A program made the translations under genes and the position numbers. A DNA stretch of 64,000 bases from Albimonas marina (lineage in GTDB: Bacteria > Pseudomonadota > Alphaproteobacteria > Rhodobacterales > Rhodobacteraceae). Shown here in pieces: positions 26,226 to 34,552 of this stretch. The notes beneath the pieces were generated by a model, which did not search any database, was not told where the DNA came from, and worked only from the letters and a program-made list of their open reading frames with translations. The DNA is taken from contig NZ_JARHUC010000011.1 of NCBI RefSeq assembly GCF_029223255.1, positions 62,001 through 126,000 on the forward strand. The letters run 5' to 3'. Positions within the stretch are counted from its first letter, which is position 1, and the number at the start of each line of letters is the position of its first letter.

Positions 26226-28139
26226 TCAGCGCTCGGTCAGCTTCAGCTCGATGCGGCGGTTGCGGGCGCGGGCCTCGGGCGTGTCGGCGGGGTCGATGGG
26301 CTGGTACTGGCCGAAGCCGTTGGCGGCCAGGCGCTCGGGCGGGAAGCCCTGGGCGTCGGCGAGGTAGCGCACCACCGACAGCGCGCGCGCCTGCGACAGC
26401 GCCCAGTTGTCCCGGTAGCGGCCGGCGCCCGACAGGGGCACGTCGTCGGTGTGGCCGTCGACGCGCAGCACCCAGGGCAGTTCGTTGGGCAGCGCGTCCT
26501 GCACGTCGCGGAACAGCTGGGCGAAATCGTCCAGCGCCGCGCGCCCGTCTGGGCCGAGATCGGCGGAGCCCTGGTCGAACAGCACCTCGGACTGGAAGAC
26601 GAAGCGGTCGCCCACGACCTCGACGCCCTCGCGCCCCTCGATCGCCTCGCGGATGCGGCCGAAGAACTCGGAGCGGCGGGCCTCGAGCGATTTCTTCTCC
26701 GCTTCCAGCCGGGCCACCTCCTGGGCGTTGCGCTCGGCCTCGCGGCGCTTGAGCTGGAGCTCGCGGGCGAGGGCGGAGTTGAGCTGGCTGCCGAGGTTGG
26801 AGACCTGGACCTTGAGCGTGTCGTTCTTCGACTCCTCCGCGTCCAGCAGCTCCTGCAACCCGGCGAGCTGGCGGCGCAGCTCCTGGGCCTGGGCGTTGAG
26901 CAGGGCGACGCGGCGGGCCTCGTCGGCGGCGGAGGTCTGCTCCTCGGTCAGGCGGCGCTGGGCGGCGGCGAGGATCGCCTCGCGCTCGGTCATGTCCTTG
27001 CGGACGGCGGCGAGCTCCTCCTCCGTCGCCTCGACCTTGCCTTCCAGCTCCGACTTGGCGGCGTTGGCGGCGGCGAGGAGGGTCAGCGTCTCCTCGGCCT
27101 TGCGGCGCTGCTCCTCGAGGGCGAGCTCCATCGCGGTCAGCTCGTCGCCGCTGTCGGCGAGGCGGGCGCGCAGGGCCTCGGCGGCGGCGGCCTCGGCGGC
27201 CTTCTGCTTCTCGGCCTCGGTCAGGTCGGTCTGTAGGGCGGCGAGGAGCTTCTCCTTCTCCGCCTCGGTGACCCGGAGCTGGACGAGCTCGGTCTGCGCG
27301 GCCTCGCGGGCGGCCTCCTGCTCGGCGCGGGCCTGCTCGGCGGCCTCGACGTCGGCGTTGAGCGACGCGATGGCGGCGTCCTTCTCCTCGATCGCGCGGT
27401 TGCGCTCGGCCAGCGACTGGAGGGTCTCGGAGAGGGTGGCCTGCGTCTCCTCGGCCTTGGCGCGCAGGTCGGCGGTCAGGGCCTCGAGCGCCTCGGTCTT
27501 GGCGGCGGCGAGGCGGGCGGCCTCCTCCTGCGCGGAGATCTCGTCGCGCATCCGGGCGAGCGTGAGCTGCATCGCCTCCTGCTCGGAGATCGCCTTCGTG
27601 CGCGCGGCCTCCAGCTCGTCGATGGAGGCGCGGGCCTGGGTGAGGTCCTGGGTCAGGTCCTCAGCCCGGGCGGTCTGGGCGTCGCGCTCGGATTCCACCT
27701 CCGAGACGCGGGCGGTCAGGGTCCCGATGCGGTCGCGCGCGGCGCCGATGTCGTCGAGCAGGGCGGCGACGCGTGCCTCGTATTCGTCGTTCTTCGCCGC
27801 CGCCGCGTCGCGCTCGGCGGTCAGGGAGTTCGACAGCGCCGTCAGCCGGTCGATCTCGGAGCGTTCGCGCGCCAGCGTGGCGGTCAGCGTGTTCACCTCG
27901 CCCTGAAGGTTCTCCCCGCGGGAGCGTTCCAGCGACAGGACCTGGGCGACCTCGGCGAGCTGGGCGGTGAGGTTGTCGAGCTCGGCGTCCTTGCCGGTGA
28001 CGAGGTCGCGCAGCACGAACTGGATGATCATGAAGATCGACAGGACGAAGATCAGCACCAGCAGCAGCGCCGTCATCGCGTCGACGAAGCCGGGCCAGAC
28101 GTTGCTCTCGTAGCGCTGGTTGCGTCTGGAGAGCGCCAT
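26226..28139 (-). CDS. MotB/OmpA-like stator protein with long coiled coil
   Basis: A 637-residue inner-membrane protein. One membrane segment (about residues 17-43) follows a short N-terminus and carries Asp20 (PGFVDAM), the position of the proton-carrying Asp in MotB. A very long Ala/Glu-rich coiled coil (about 50-490) follows, then an OmpA-like peptidoglycan-binding domain with FPPERLAANGFGQYQP and ARNRRIELKL. MotB of flagella has no such coiled coil. The start codon is 3 nt from the stop of the MotA-like partner at 28143. The pair should form an ion-driven envelope-spanning complex of unknown load. Confidence 0.88.
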   Translation of the reverse strand: MALSRRNQRYESNVWPGFVDAMTALLLVLIFVLSIFMIIQFVLRDLVTGKDAELDNLTAQLAEVAQVLSLERSRGENLQGEVNTLTATLARERSEIDRLTALSNSLTAERDAAAAKNDEYEARVAALLDDIGAARDRIGTLTARVSEVESERDAQTARAEDLTQDLTQARASIDELEAARTKAISEQEAMQLTLARMRDEISAQEEAARLAAAKTEALEALTADLRAKAEETQATLSETLQSLAERNRAIEEKDAAIASLNADVEAAEQARAEQEAAREAAQTELVQLRVTEAEKEKLLAALQTDLTEAEKQKAAEAAAAEALRARLADSGDELTAMELALEEQRRKAEETLTLLAAANAAKSELEGKVEATEEELAAVRKDMTEREAILAAAQRRLTEEQTSAADEARRVALLNAQAQELRRQLAGLQELLDAEESKNDTLKVQVSNLGSQLNSALARELQLKRREAERNAQEVARLEAEKKSLEARRSEFFGRIREAIEGREGVEVVGDRFVFQSEVLFDQGSADLGPDGRAALDDFAQLFRDVQDALPNELPWVLRVDGHTDDVPLSGAGRYRDNWALSQARALSVVRYLADAQGFPPERLAANGFGQYQPIDPADTPEARARNRRIELKLTER

Positions 28140-28142
28140 GCG

Positions 28143-29351
28143 TCAGCCCCGCTCGCCGGTCACGGCGCGGGTCAGGCGGGCGAGGTCCATGCGCAGCTCG
28201 GCCGTCGCCTCCTGCCGGCCGGCCGAGACCTCCTCCAGCAGGCGGGTGAGCTGGAGGTCGATGGAGCGCAGGCGCTGGCGGCCCTCGTCCGTCTCCTCCT
28301 TGTCCTGGGCGCGTTCCAGCAGGTGCACCACCCGCTCCTGCGCCGCGGCCACGCGGTCGAGACGGGCGGTGAGGTTCGTGTCGTCGAAGGCGACGGCGGC
28401 CTCGGGCGCAGGGGCCGCGGCGCGGGTCTCCCGCTCCTCCTCCAGCGCGCGGACGAGGCCGGAGAGGCCGGCGGCCAGCGTCTCGAGCCTCGCGTCGGCG
28501 GCGCGCTGGCGGTCCTCGGCGTCGCGGAGCGCGGCGACGAGGGATTCGATCTGGTCGGCGTTGCGGTCGAGCGCGTCGGCGGCGAGCGCGGCGACCGAGG
28601 CCTCGCCCTCGCCGCCCCCCAGCGAGATGCGGGAGATGGACGACAGCCACTCCTCCAGCTCGCGGTAGAAGCGGTTCTGGCCGTGGCCGGCGAAGAGGTC
28701 GAGCAGGCCCACCACGAGGCTGCCCGCGAGGCCCAGCAGCGAGGAGGCGAAGGCGGTGCCCATGCCGTCGAGCTGGCTGTTCAGCCCCGCCATCAGGTTG
28801 GCGAAGACCTGCATCGAATCGGTGTTCGAATCCTGCGCGCCGGACAGCGAGCGCATCGTCTCGACGATGCCGGGGACCACGTTCGACAGGCCCCAGAAGG
28901 TGCCCAGCAGGCCCACCAGGATCAGCAGGTTGATGATGTAGCGGGTGATGTCGCGCTGTTCGTCGAGACGGGTCGCCACCGTGTCGAGCAGCGAGCGCGA
29001 GGAGGTCGCGGTCAGCGCCTCGCGCGCGCGGCGGTCGCGCAGCAGGGAGGCAAGCGAGGTCAGCAGGCGCGGCGGGTTGACGAACTCATGCCCCGGGCGG
29101 TCAATGGCGAAGCCTTCAAGCCAGGACACCGCGCGCACCAGCGCGACCACCTGGTAGAAGCAGGCCAGCACGCCGATCACGAAGACGCCGGCGATGAAGC
29201 CGTTGAGCCAGACGTTGGCGGAGAACACCGCCTCGATGGGCCCGAGCAGGAAGAACACCCCGACCGCGACCAGCGCCAGCACGGCGACCATCATCACGAT
29301 CTGCCTGACCGGCTGCGAGAACTCGATCTTTCGGTCCTGAACGATGGCCAT
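28143..29351 (-). CDS. MotA/TolQ/ExbB-like channel protein with coiled tail
   Basis: A 402-residue membrane protein. Segments lie near residues 17-36, 47-70 and 140-165, with another around 200-222. The family's conserved region appears as NLLILVGLLGTFWGLSNVVPGIVETM and GMGTAFASSLLGLAGSLVVG. About 170 residues of helical, Glu/Arg-rich tail follow, so this partner too is longer than ExbB or TolQ. It is coupled to the OmpA-domain gene downstream. The pair ends 400 bp from fliC, on the opposite strand. I would not call it motA on position alone, because the tail and partner differ from flagellar stators. Confidence 0.86.
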   Translation of the reverse strand: MAIVQDRKIEFSQPVRQIVMMVAVLALVAVGVFFLLGPIEAVFSANVWLNGFIAGVFVIGVLACFYQVVALVRAVSWLEGFAIDRPGHEFVNPPRLLTSLASLLRDRRAREALTATSSRSLLDTVATRLDEQRDITRYIINLLILVGLLGTFWGLSNVVPGIVETMRSLSGAQDSNTDSMQVFANLMAGLNSQLDGMGTAFASSLLGLAGSLVVGLLDLFAGHGQNRFYRELEEWLSSISRISLGGGEGEASVAALAADALDRNADQIESLVAALRDAEDRQRAADARLETLAAGLSGLVRALEEERETRAAAPAPEAAVAFDDTNLTARLDRVAAAQERVVHLLERAQDKEETDEGRQRLRSIDLQLTRLLEEVSAGRQEATAELRMDLARLTRAVTGERG

Positions 29352-29755
29352 CCGCGGCTCCGGTCCCCCTGTTGCTCGGCCCCTGCGCGCGCCTGGCGCG
29401 TGTTGCGCGCCGCGCGTCCCGTCCGTCTGCGTTCGGGCGGATCAGGCCCTCGGTTCAGTTAACAGAGCCTGACCGGCCAAGGAAGAAAAGAGCGCGCGCG
29501 CGTTCGCGGGCGGATTTCCGCGGAGGTGTTGAAAAACCGAGGGAAGTCGCACCGCTCCGGGGCGCCTCGGTAACGCCTCGTTAGCGGCTGGCGGGCTAAT
29601 CCCCTCGCTGCGGCCCCAAGGGGTGGGCCGGCGCGGCGGGTCGAACGCCCGATGCGCTCCGTCAGAAGGGCGGTTCTCTCCGGTCGGGGGAAATTCCCGG
29701 TCGGTCTGCACTCACGCGGCGCGTGGCGCGCCGCCAGCTACGGGAAACGGAGCAC
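29352..29755. promoter_or_regulatory. Divergent promoter region of the stator-like pair and fliC
   Basis: 404 bp between divergent genes. It holds an inverted pair TCAGGCCCT/AGAGCCTGA (29442-29472, one mismatch, 13-nt loop) and a less GC-rich stretch (GGTAACGCCTCGTTAGCGG through GGGCTAATCC, about 29569-29600). I do not see a convincing sigma-28 or sigma-54 promoter. Confidence 0.4.
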
Positions 29756-31330
29756 ATGGCCAGCATTCTCACCAACACCAGCGCGATGGTCGCGTTGCAG
29801 ACCCTGAACCAGACCAACCGCGGTCTGACCCAGATTCAGGAGCAGATCTCGACCGGCAAGAAGGTCGGGTCCGCGAAGGACAACGCCGCCGTCTGGGCGA
29901 TCTCCTCGGTGATGCAGTCGGACGTGAAGGGCTTCAAGGGCATCAGCGAATCGCTGTCGCTCGGCCAGTCCACGGTCCAGGTCGGCCGCCAGGCGGCCGA
30001 GACGGTCACCGAGCTGCTGACCGACATCAAGGGCAAGATCGTCGCCGCGCAGGAAGAGAACGTCGACCGCGCCAAGATCCAGACCGACATCGACGCGCTG
30101 CGCGACCAGATCACCTCGGTGCTCGGCGCCGCCCAGTTCAACGGCAAGAACCTGGTCGACTCCTATGACGAGACCTCGGTCCTGTCGTCGCTCGACCGCG
30201 CGGGCAACGGGTCGGTCTCCTCGTCCTCGATCTCGTTCCGCGGCCAGAACCTGACTTCGGAGGCCGGCACGGTCGAGACCGCGAGCGCCATCGACCGCAT
30301 CGGCACCGTGGCCGACGACGGCACCTACACCGTGGGCGCCGGCGCCACCCTGTCGAACGCCGCGAACGACGCGACGATCACCATCGCCACCGACATGGCG
30401 AACGGCGACACGATCACCATCGACTTCGCCGACCAGCAGTTCACCTACACCAACAACACCGGCGCCGCGATCGCGGTGGCCGACCTCGACGACATCGTCG
30501 CCGCGGGTCTCGCCAACCTGGGCGTCGAGGGGGTGACCACCGCGGTGACCGGCGCGGGCGAGGTGACGATCTCGTCGACCAACGCCTTCGACTCGATCAC
30601 GATGCAGGGCTCCTCCACCGGCGCCACGACCTTCGTGGTCGACCCGGACGCCGGCGGCGCCATCGCGGCCGGCGCGGCCGGCGCGGCGGGCACCCTGACC
30701 GCCCGGGCCGAGACCGTGTCGCTGGGCGGCGCGGGCAACACCGGCGGCGTGGTGAACGAGGGCGACGGCTTCCGCATCTCGCTGGGCGGCCAGAACTTCG
30801 ACTACACCGCGAAGGAGGGCGACACGCTCAACGACGTGGCGACCGGCCTGAAGCGCGTGATCGACGCGGGCGGCATCGACGGCATCTCGGTGCAGGTGAA
30901 CCTGTCGGACGACCCGATCTCGCAGCCCCCGACGCTGCAGATCGACAACGACAACGCCGCCACGGTGGCGCTGACGGTCGACGACGGCTCGGGCGGCGTG
31001 TCCTCGGGCGGCCTGGTGGGCCTCGACGGCATCGACGTGACCACCGCCGACGGCGCCGAGAACGCGCTCGCCAACATCGAGTCGCTGATCCAGACCTCGA
31101 TCGACGCGGCCGCCGAGTTCGGTTCCGTCCAGGGCCGGATCGACATCCAGGCCGACTTCGTGAAGTCGCTGTCCGACTCGCTGACCTCGGGCATCGGCGC
31201 CCTGGTCGACGCCAACCTGGAGGAGGCCTCGGCCCGCCTGCAGGCCCTGCAGGTCCAGCAGCAGCTGGGCATCCAGGCGCTGTCGATCGCCAACCAGGCG
31301 CCGCAGAGCGTGCTGTCGCTCTTCCGCTAA
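29756..31330 (+). CDS. fliC: Flagellin
   Basis: A 524-residue flagellin. The N-terminal D0/D1 coil begins MASILTNTSAMVALQTLNQ and contains the usual QISTGKKV stretch; the C-terminal coil includes ARLQALQVQQQLGIQALSIAN and ends SVLSLFR. The variable middle (about residues 165-430) is Thr/Asp/Gly-rich beta and contains two similar modules, around DTITIDFADQQFTYTNNTG and FRISLGGQNFDYTAKEG, both followed by an Asp/Ala-rich helix. That middle makes it longer than the 270-400 residues common in alphaproteobacterial flagellins. There is no signal peptide, as expected for type III flagellar export. Confidence 0.97.
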   Translation: MASILTNTSAMVALQTLNQTNRGLTQIQEQISTGKKVGSAKDNAAVWAISSVMQSDVKGFKGISESLSLGQSTVQVGRQAAETVTELLTDIKGKIVAAQEENVDRAKIQTDIDALRDQITSVLGAAQFNGKNLVDSYDETSVLSSLDRAGNGSVSSSSISFRGQNLTSEAGTVETASAIDRIGTVADDGTYTVGAGATLSNAANDATITIATDMANGDTITIDFADQQFTYTNNTGAAIAVADLDDIVAAGLANLGVEGVTTAVTGAGEVTISSTNAFDSITMQGSSTGATTFVVDPDAGGAIAAGAAGAAGTLTARAETVSLGGAGNTGGVVNEGDGFRISLGGQNFDYTAKEGDTLNDVATGLKRVIDAGGIDGISVQVNLSDDPISQPPTLQIDNDNAATVALTVDDGSGGVSSGGLVGLDGIDVTTADGAENALANIESLIQTSIDAAAEFGSVQGRIDIQADFVKSLSDSLTSGIGALVDANLEEASARLQALQVQQQLGIQALSIANQAPQSVLSLFR

Positions 31331-31340
31331 GGGAGACGAC

Positions 31341-31368
31341 GGGGAAGGCCGGGAACCCGGCCTTCCCC
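31341..31368 (+). terminator. Strong hairpin terminator after fliC
   Basis: GGGGAAGGCCGGG and CCCGGCCTTCCCC pair perfectly over 13 bp with only AA between, 10 nt after the fliC stop. A T tract is missing, as with the other hairpins here. It should stop or protect the abundant flagellin mRNA before flaF. Confidence 0.75.
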
Positions 31369-31511
31369 ACCACCGCCCCCGCCCCGCGCGCGGGGGGCGC
31401 GCGCCGCTCGCGCGCCGCCGCCGGGGAACGGGGCGCACGGGATTTCACGGCGGGACGCGCAGCCAGGGCCTGAATCGCCGGCGCCGGACCTCGCCAGACC
31501 CAGGAGCCGCC

Positions 31512-31937
31512 ATGACCGCCGCCGCGCTCTCTCCCTCCCGATCCGGTCTCGGCCGCGGCGCCGACCGCCGGCCGGCCTATGGGGACGCCGCCCACGCGGC
31601 GCTGACGCCCCGCCAGGCCGAGTACCGCATCTTCGCCCGCGTCACCCATCGCCTCAGCGAAGCCCAGGCGGCGCTGGAAGCCGGCGAGATCGGCGCCTAC
31701 AGCCGCCTCGCCTCCGCCGCGCACGACAACCTGCGCCTCTGGCTGACCCTCGCCGCCGACCTGATGATCGAGGAGAACGGCCTGCCGGAGACGCTGCGCG
31801 CGGGCCTCCTGTCGCTCGCCGCCTATGTCGAGCGCGAGACGCCCCGCCTGGTGAAGCGCGAGATCTCGGCCGCCCCGCTGGTGGAGATCAATGCCAGCGT
31901 GATGAAGGGCCTCCGCGGCCAGGTCGAGGCGCCCTGA
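31512..31937 (+). CDS. flaF: Flagellar biosynthesis regulator FlaF
   Basis: A 141-residue FlaF protein. After about 25 variable residues the family body follows, with LTPRQAEYRIFARVTHRL and NLRLWLTLAADLMIEENGLPE. In Caulobacter FlaF is needed for flagellin translation and secretion, opposing FlbT. An AGGAG site precedes the ATG by 6 nt. It lies about 180 bp after fliC, and flbT follows after 1 nt. Confidence 0.95.
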   Translation: MTAAALSPSRSGLGRGADRRPAYGDAAHAALTPRQAEYRIFARVTHRLSEAQAALEAGEIGAYSRLASAAHDNLRLWLTLAADLMIEENGLPETLRAGLLSLAAYVERETPRLVKREISAAPLVEINASVMKGLRGQVEAP

Positions 31938-31938
31938 G

Positions 31939-32355
31939 ATGCCCGGCCTGATCCTGAAGCTCGGCCCGGGCGAGCGGGTGATGGTGAACGGCGTGGTGAT
32001 GGAGAACGGGCCTCGCCGGACGCGGATCAACATCCTGACGCCCGAGGCGAACGTCCTGCGCCTGCGCGACGCGATCCACCCCCACGAGGTGACCACGCCC
32101 GTGCGCCGGGTCTGCTACATCGCCCAGCTGGTGCTCGCCGGCGAGGCCGCACCCGCCGAGGGCCGCCGCCAGATCCTGGCGGGGATCGAGCAGCTGAGCC
32201 AGGTCTTCGACGACCCCGACAGCCGCGCTCGCCTGACCGAGGCGACCGAGCACGCGATCGCCGAGCGCTTCTACCAGTCGCTCAAGACCCTGCGCACGCT
32301 CCTCCCGCGGGAGGAGCGGCTGCTGGCCGTCTCCTCCGCCACCGCCGCGCAGTAG
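31939..32355 (+). CDS. flbT: Flagellin mRNA regulator FlbT
   Basis: A 138-residue FlbT protein, beginning MPGLILKLGPGERVMVNGVV and containing RRVCYIAQLVLAGE and AERFYQSLKTLRTLLPREERLL, all typical. FlbT binds the flagellin 5' untranslated region and lowers its translation or stability until the hook is complete. It starts 1 nt after the flaF stop, so the two are coupled. The unusual fliC leader and hairpin nearby are its likely targets in this genome. Confidence 0.95.
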   Translation: MPGLILKLGPGERVMVNGVVMENGPRRTRINILTPEANVLRLRDAIHPHEVTTPVRRVCYIAQLVLAGEAAPAEGRRQILAGIEQLSQVFDDPDSRARLTEATEHAIAERFYQSLKTLRTLLPREERLLAVSSATAAQ

Positions 32356-32367
32356 GCGGAGCCGGCC

Positions 32368-33210
32368 ATGGCCTTCACCCCGCTTCTCCCCCTCGGCGGC
32401 GTCGCCGGCTGGTCCCTGTTGCAGCGCATCGAGGACCGGCAGCGCGAGACCTTCGAGAAATCCCCCGAGATCACCCGCGCGGTCGCCCATTTCCAGGAGA
32501 CGATCCACAAAGCCGCCACCGCCGAGGATCTTGTGAACGACCGCCAGCTGCTGCAGGTGGCGCTGGGCGCCTTCGGCCTGGAGGACGAGATCGACAAGCG
32601 TGCCTTCATCCGCAAGGTGCTGGAGAGCGATCCGCTGGACACGCGGTCCTTCGCCAATCGGCTGGTGGACCCGCGCTATCGCGATCTGGCGAACGCCTTC
32701 GGCTACGGCAGCGTCCTGGGCGCGCGCGTGGTCGATGCGGGCTTCGCCGACAAGATCGCGACCGCCTACAAGGAGCGCCGGTTCGAGGTGGCGGTGGGCG
32801 ACGCCGATTCCGATCTCCGCCTGGCGATGAACGCCCGACGTGAGCTTGCCAAGCATGCCGCCGAGGCCGAGCGGACCGGCCGCGACGGCTCGTCGTGGTT
32901 CGCGGCGCTGGGCGACCGCCCGCTTCGGGCCGTGATCGAGAAAGCCTACGGCCTGCCCGACGCCTTCGCCCAGATCGACCTGGATCAGCAGCGCGAGACC
33001 CTGCGTGCGAAAACGCGGGAGCTGTTCGGAGAGGAATCGATCGCCGTTTTCTCGGACCCGGAAAAGGTCGACACGATGATCCGCCGTTTCCTCGCGCGCT
33101 CGGCCGCCGAGAACGGGACGGGCGGCTATGTTCCCGGACAGGGCGCCGTGACGCTTCTCCAGGCGGGCGCGGCGAGTTTCGCGAACCTGGTGCAATCCCG
33201 CTTCGGCTGA
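32368..33210 (+). CDS. DUF1217 flagellar-locus protein
   Basis: A 280-residue helical protein of the DUF1217 type, found in the flagellar clusters of Rhodobacterales and relatives. Recognisable segments are GWSLLQRIEDRQRETFEKSP, LQVALGAFGLEDEIDKRAFI, RSFANRLVDPRYRDLANAFGY and a C-terminal LLQAGAASFANLVQSRFG. No catalytic or membrane motif is seen, and the family's role is not known. GGAG lies 6 nt before the ATG, 12 nt after flbT, so it is the third gene of the flaF operon. Confidence 0.85.
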   Translation: MAFTPLLPLGGVAGWSLLQRIEDRQRETFEKSPEITRAVAHFQETIHKAATAEDLVNDRQLLQVALGAFGLEDEIDKRAFIRKVLESDPLDTRSFANRLVDPRYRDLANAFGYGSVLGARVVDAGFADKIATAYKERRFEVAVGDADSDLRLAMNARRELAKHAAEAERTGRDGSSWFAALGDRPLRAVIEKAYGLPDAFAQIDLDQQRETLRAKTRELFGEESIAVFSDPEKVDTMIRRFLARSAAENGTGGYVPGQGAVTLLQAGAASFANLVQSRFG

Positions 33211-33718
33211 AAACAATTGGGGCGGAGTCGGCATTTCCCTGGAGGCGAGCCCTCTGGGCGAGGAGAGCACCTGCCATGAACACCGGCGGCGAGAGTCATC
33301 GCCTTGCCTGAAGGCGCAAGCCCCGAACCCGGTTGGACATTTCGCGACGCCCCAAGCGCAGAACGCTTTCGGGTGACCGAGCGTGCGGCTTGCGAGAGAT
33401 GGCGCGCATCCGTTTGCGATGCTGGGAGGGCGGCGATCTAAGCGCGCCCCAGCATCTCGAGAGCGAAACGCAAACGATGAGCCTCCCTTGGGAGTTGTCT
33501 CGGACATCAAGCGAGACGTGGCTGGAGTTGCGGCTGGCTCGCCGTTCGGCACGATGGTGAGGCGGCAGGCCGCCCATGGCGCCGAGAACTCGAATGATCG
33601 CGGCGAAAGCGTCGCCGAGGGGCGGCGCATGGGGGATCGCAAGTCGCGCCGGGCTGTCGGCAACGGGATCGGCTCCGCCGCTCTGTGATCCTGTGGGTCG
33701 AGACCCGAGCTGGATGGA
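33211..33718. other. Lower-GC intergenic region with an imperfect inverted repeat
   Basis: This 508-bp stretch is clearly less GC-rich than its surroundings (near 60 % by eye). At 33407-33426 CATCCGTTTGCGATGCTGGG has an interrupted complement at 33447-33478 (CCCCAGCATC, then CTCGAGAGCGAAA, then CGCAAACGATG), a stem with a side loop. Open frames here are short and lack a GC-rich third position. It may be a decayed gene, a small non-autonomous element or an RNA gene. Confidence 0.4.
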
Positions 33719-34144
33719 TCAGGCTCTTCGGCCGCGGCCCGGCCCTGATCCGGTGACCACGCCGCCGGACCGGTCATAGCCCAGCTGCGAGCGTGCTTTC
33801 TCGTGCTGCGCCAACTCCTGCCGGGCGGCCGCCGCTCCCTCGAGAAGCGCGGCGAGAAGGCGACGGTTGCGGGCGGCGGCGTCCCGGATCCGTTCCAGCT
33901 CCCGCTCAGGCGTCTCGCCGGCGGGCGGGCTCGACAAGAAGTCCTCCAGCGCGGTGCGGCTCCGGGCGGCGTGGCCGGCCAGTCCCCGCAGGTCGCCCTG
34001 GAGAATCAGCTCCCGCTCCTCCTCGAGCAGGGCGCGCACCTGCCGCGCGCGGCCTCGCCATGCGGCGCCGCGCAGGGCCGCGCCAATGCGGCTGCCTTCG
34101 GGGGCCGGACTAGGGGACGCCGAGGCGGGACGATCGTCGCTCAT
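33719..34144 (-). CDS. FlgN-like flagellar chaperone
   Basis: A 141-residue helical protein. The central 100 residues (QVRALLEEERELILQGDLRG, then LERIRDAAARNRRLLAALLEG, then ARQELAQHEKARSQLG and YDRSG) have the pattern of the small FlgN/FliT-type chaperones in Rhodobacterales flagellar loci. FlgN escorts the hook-filament junction proteins FlgK and FlgL. Both ends are Pro/Arg-rich and likely flexible. ATG 34144 overlaps the stop of the rod-binding gene (ATGA, 34141-34144). Confidence 0.7.
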   Translation of the reverse strand: MSDDRPASASPSPAPEGSRIGAALRGAAWRGRARQVRALLEEERELILQGDLRGLAGHAARSRTALEDFLSSPPAGETPERELERIRDAAARNRRLLAALLEGAAAARQELAQHEKARSQLGYDRSGGVVTGSGPGRGRRA

Positions 34145-34458
34145 GTCGCCGCCGCGTCGCGGACGAGGGATCGGTAGATGCTTTCCGCGAGGCCGATCCC
34201 CCCCCGCTCGGCCCAAAGCCGGGCCTGTTCACGGACCAGGAGGCCTGCGAACGCCTGCTCCCCCACGCCGCCGCCGAACCCCTCGGGGGGGCGGCCCAGG
34301 CCGGCGGCCGTCAACATTTCCGCCAGGAACATCGATTCGAATTCGACCGCCGCCGCCCGCATTCGCGCGTCCTCGGCGCCGGGCGGCGGACGGCGGATCG
34401 ACGGTTGCGCCAAGGGCGCTTCGCGGCTTGGGCGCAGAGGGGCGGGGGCGTCGGTCAT
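34141..34458 (-). CDS. Rod-binding protein, FlgJ N-domain type
   Basis: A 105-residue protein matching the N-terminal rod-binding domain of FlgJ, without the muramidase domain: AAVEFESMFLAEMLTAAGLG, EQAFAGLLVREQARLWAERGGIGLAESIYRSL. Alphaproteobacteria normally have this short form. It acts in the periplasm to cap or assemble the rod. AAGGAGA lies 9 nt before ATG 34458. It is divergent from fliK; the gap 34459-34552 is short and less GC-rich (TTCGGTAAACGTTGGGTAACGATTC) and should hold both promoters. Confidence 0.85.
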   Translation of the reverse strand: MTDAPAPLRPSREAPLAQPSIRRPPPGAEDARMRAAAVEFESMFLAEMLTAAGLGRPPEGFGGGVGEQAFAGLLVREQARLWAERGGIGLAESIYRSLVRDAAAT

Positions 34459-34552
34459 CGCGGATCTCCTTGCGCCATCGCTACCCCGGCTTCGGTAAAC
34501 GTTGGGTAACGATTCGCGGTCATCCTGCGCCCCGACCCAAGAGCGGAGCAGA

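Noticed and set aside
26226-29351. Zorya-type anti-phage system from the MotA-like/OmpA-like pair
   Set aside because: The pair resembles ZorA/ZorB in build, but no zorC, zorD or zorE gene lies on either side; the neighbours are intergenic DNA after dddL and the flagellin gene.
33383-33688. A 101-residue gene in the lower-GC stretch
   Set aside because: No ribosome site, no third-position GC bias and no recognisable family.
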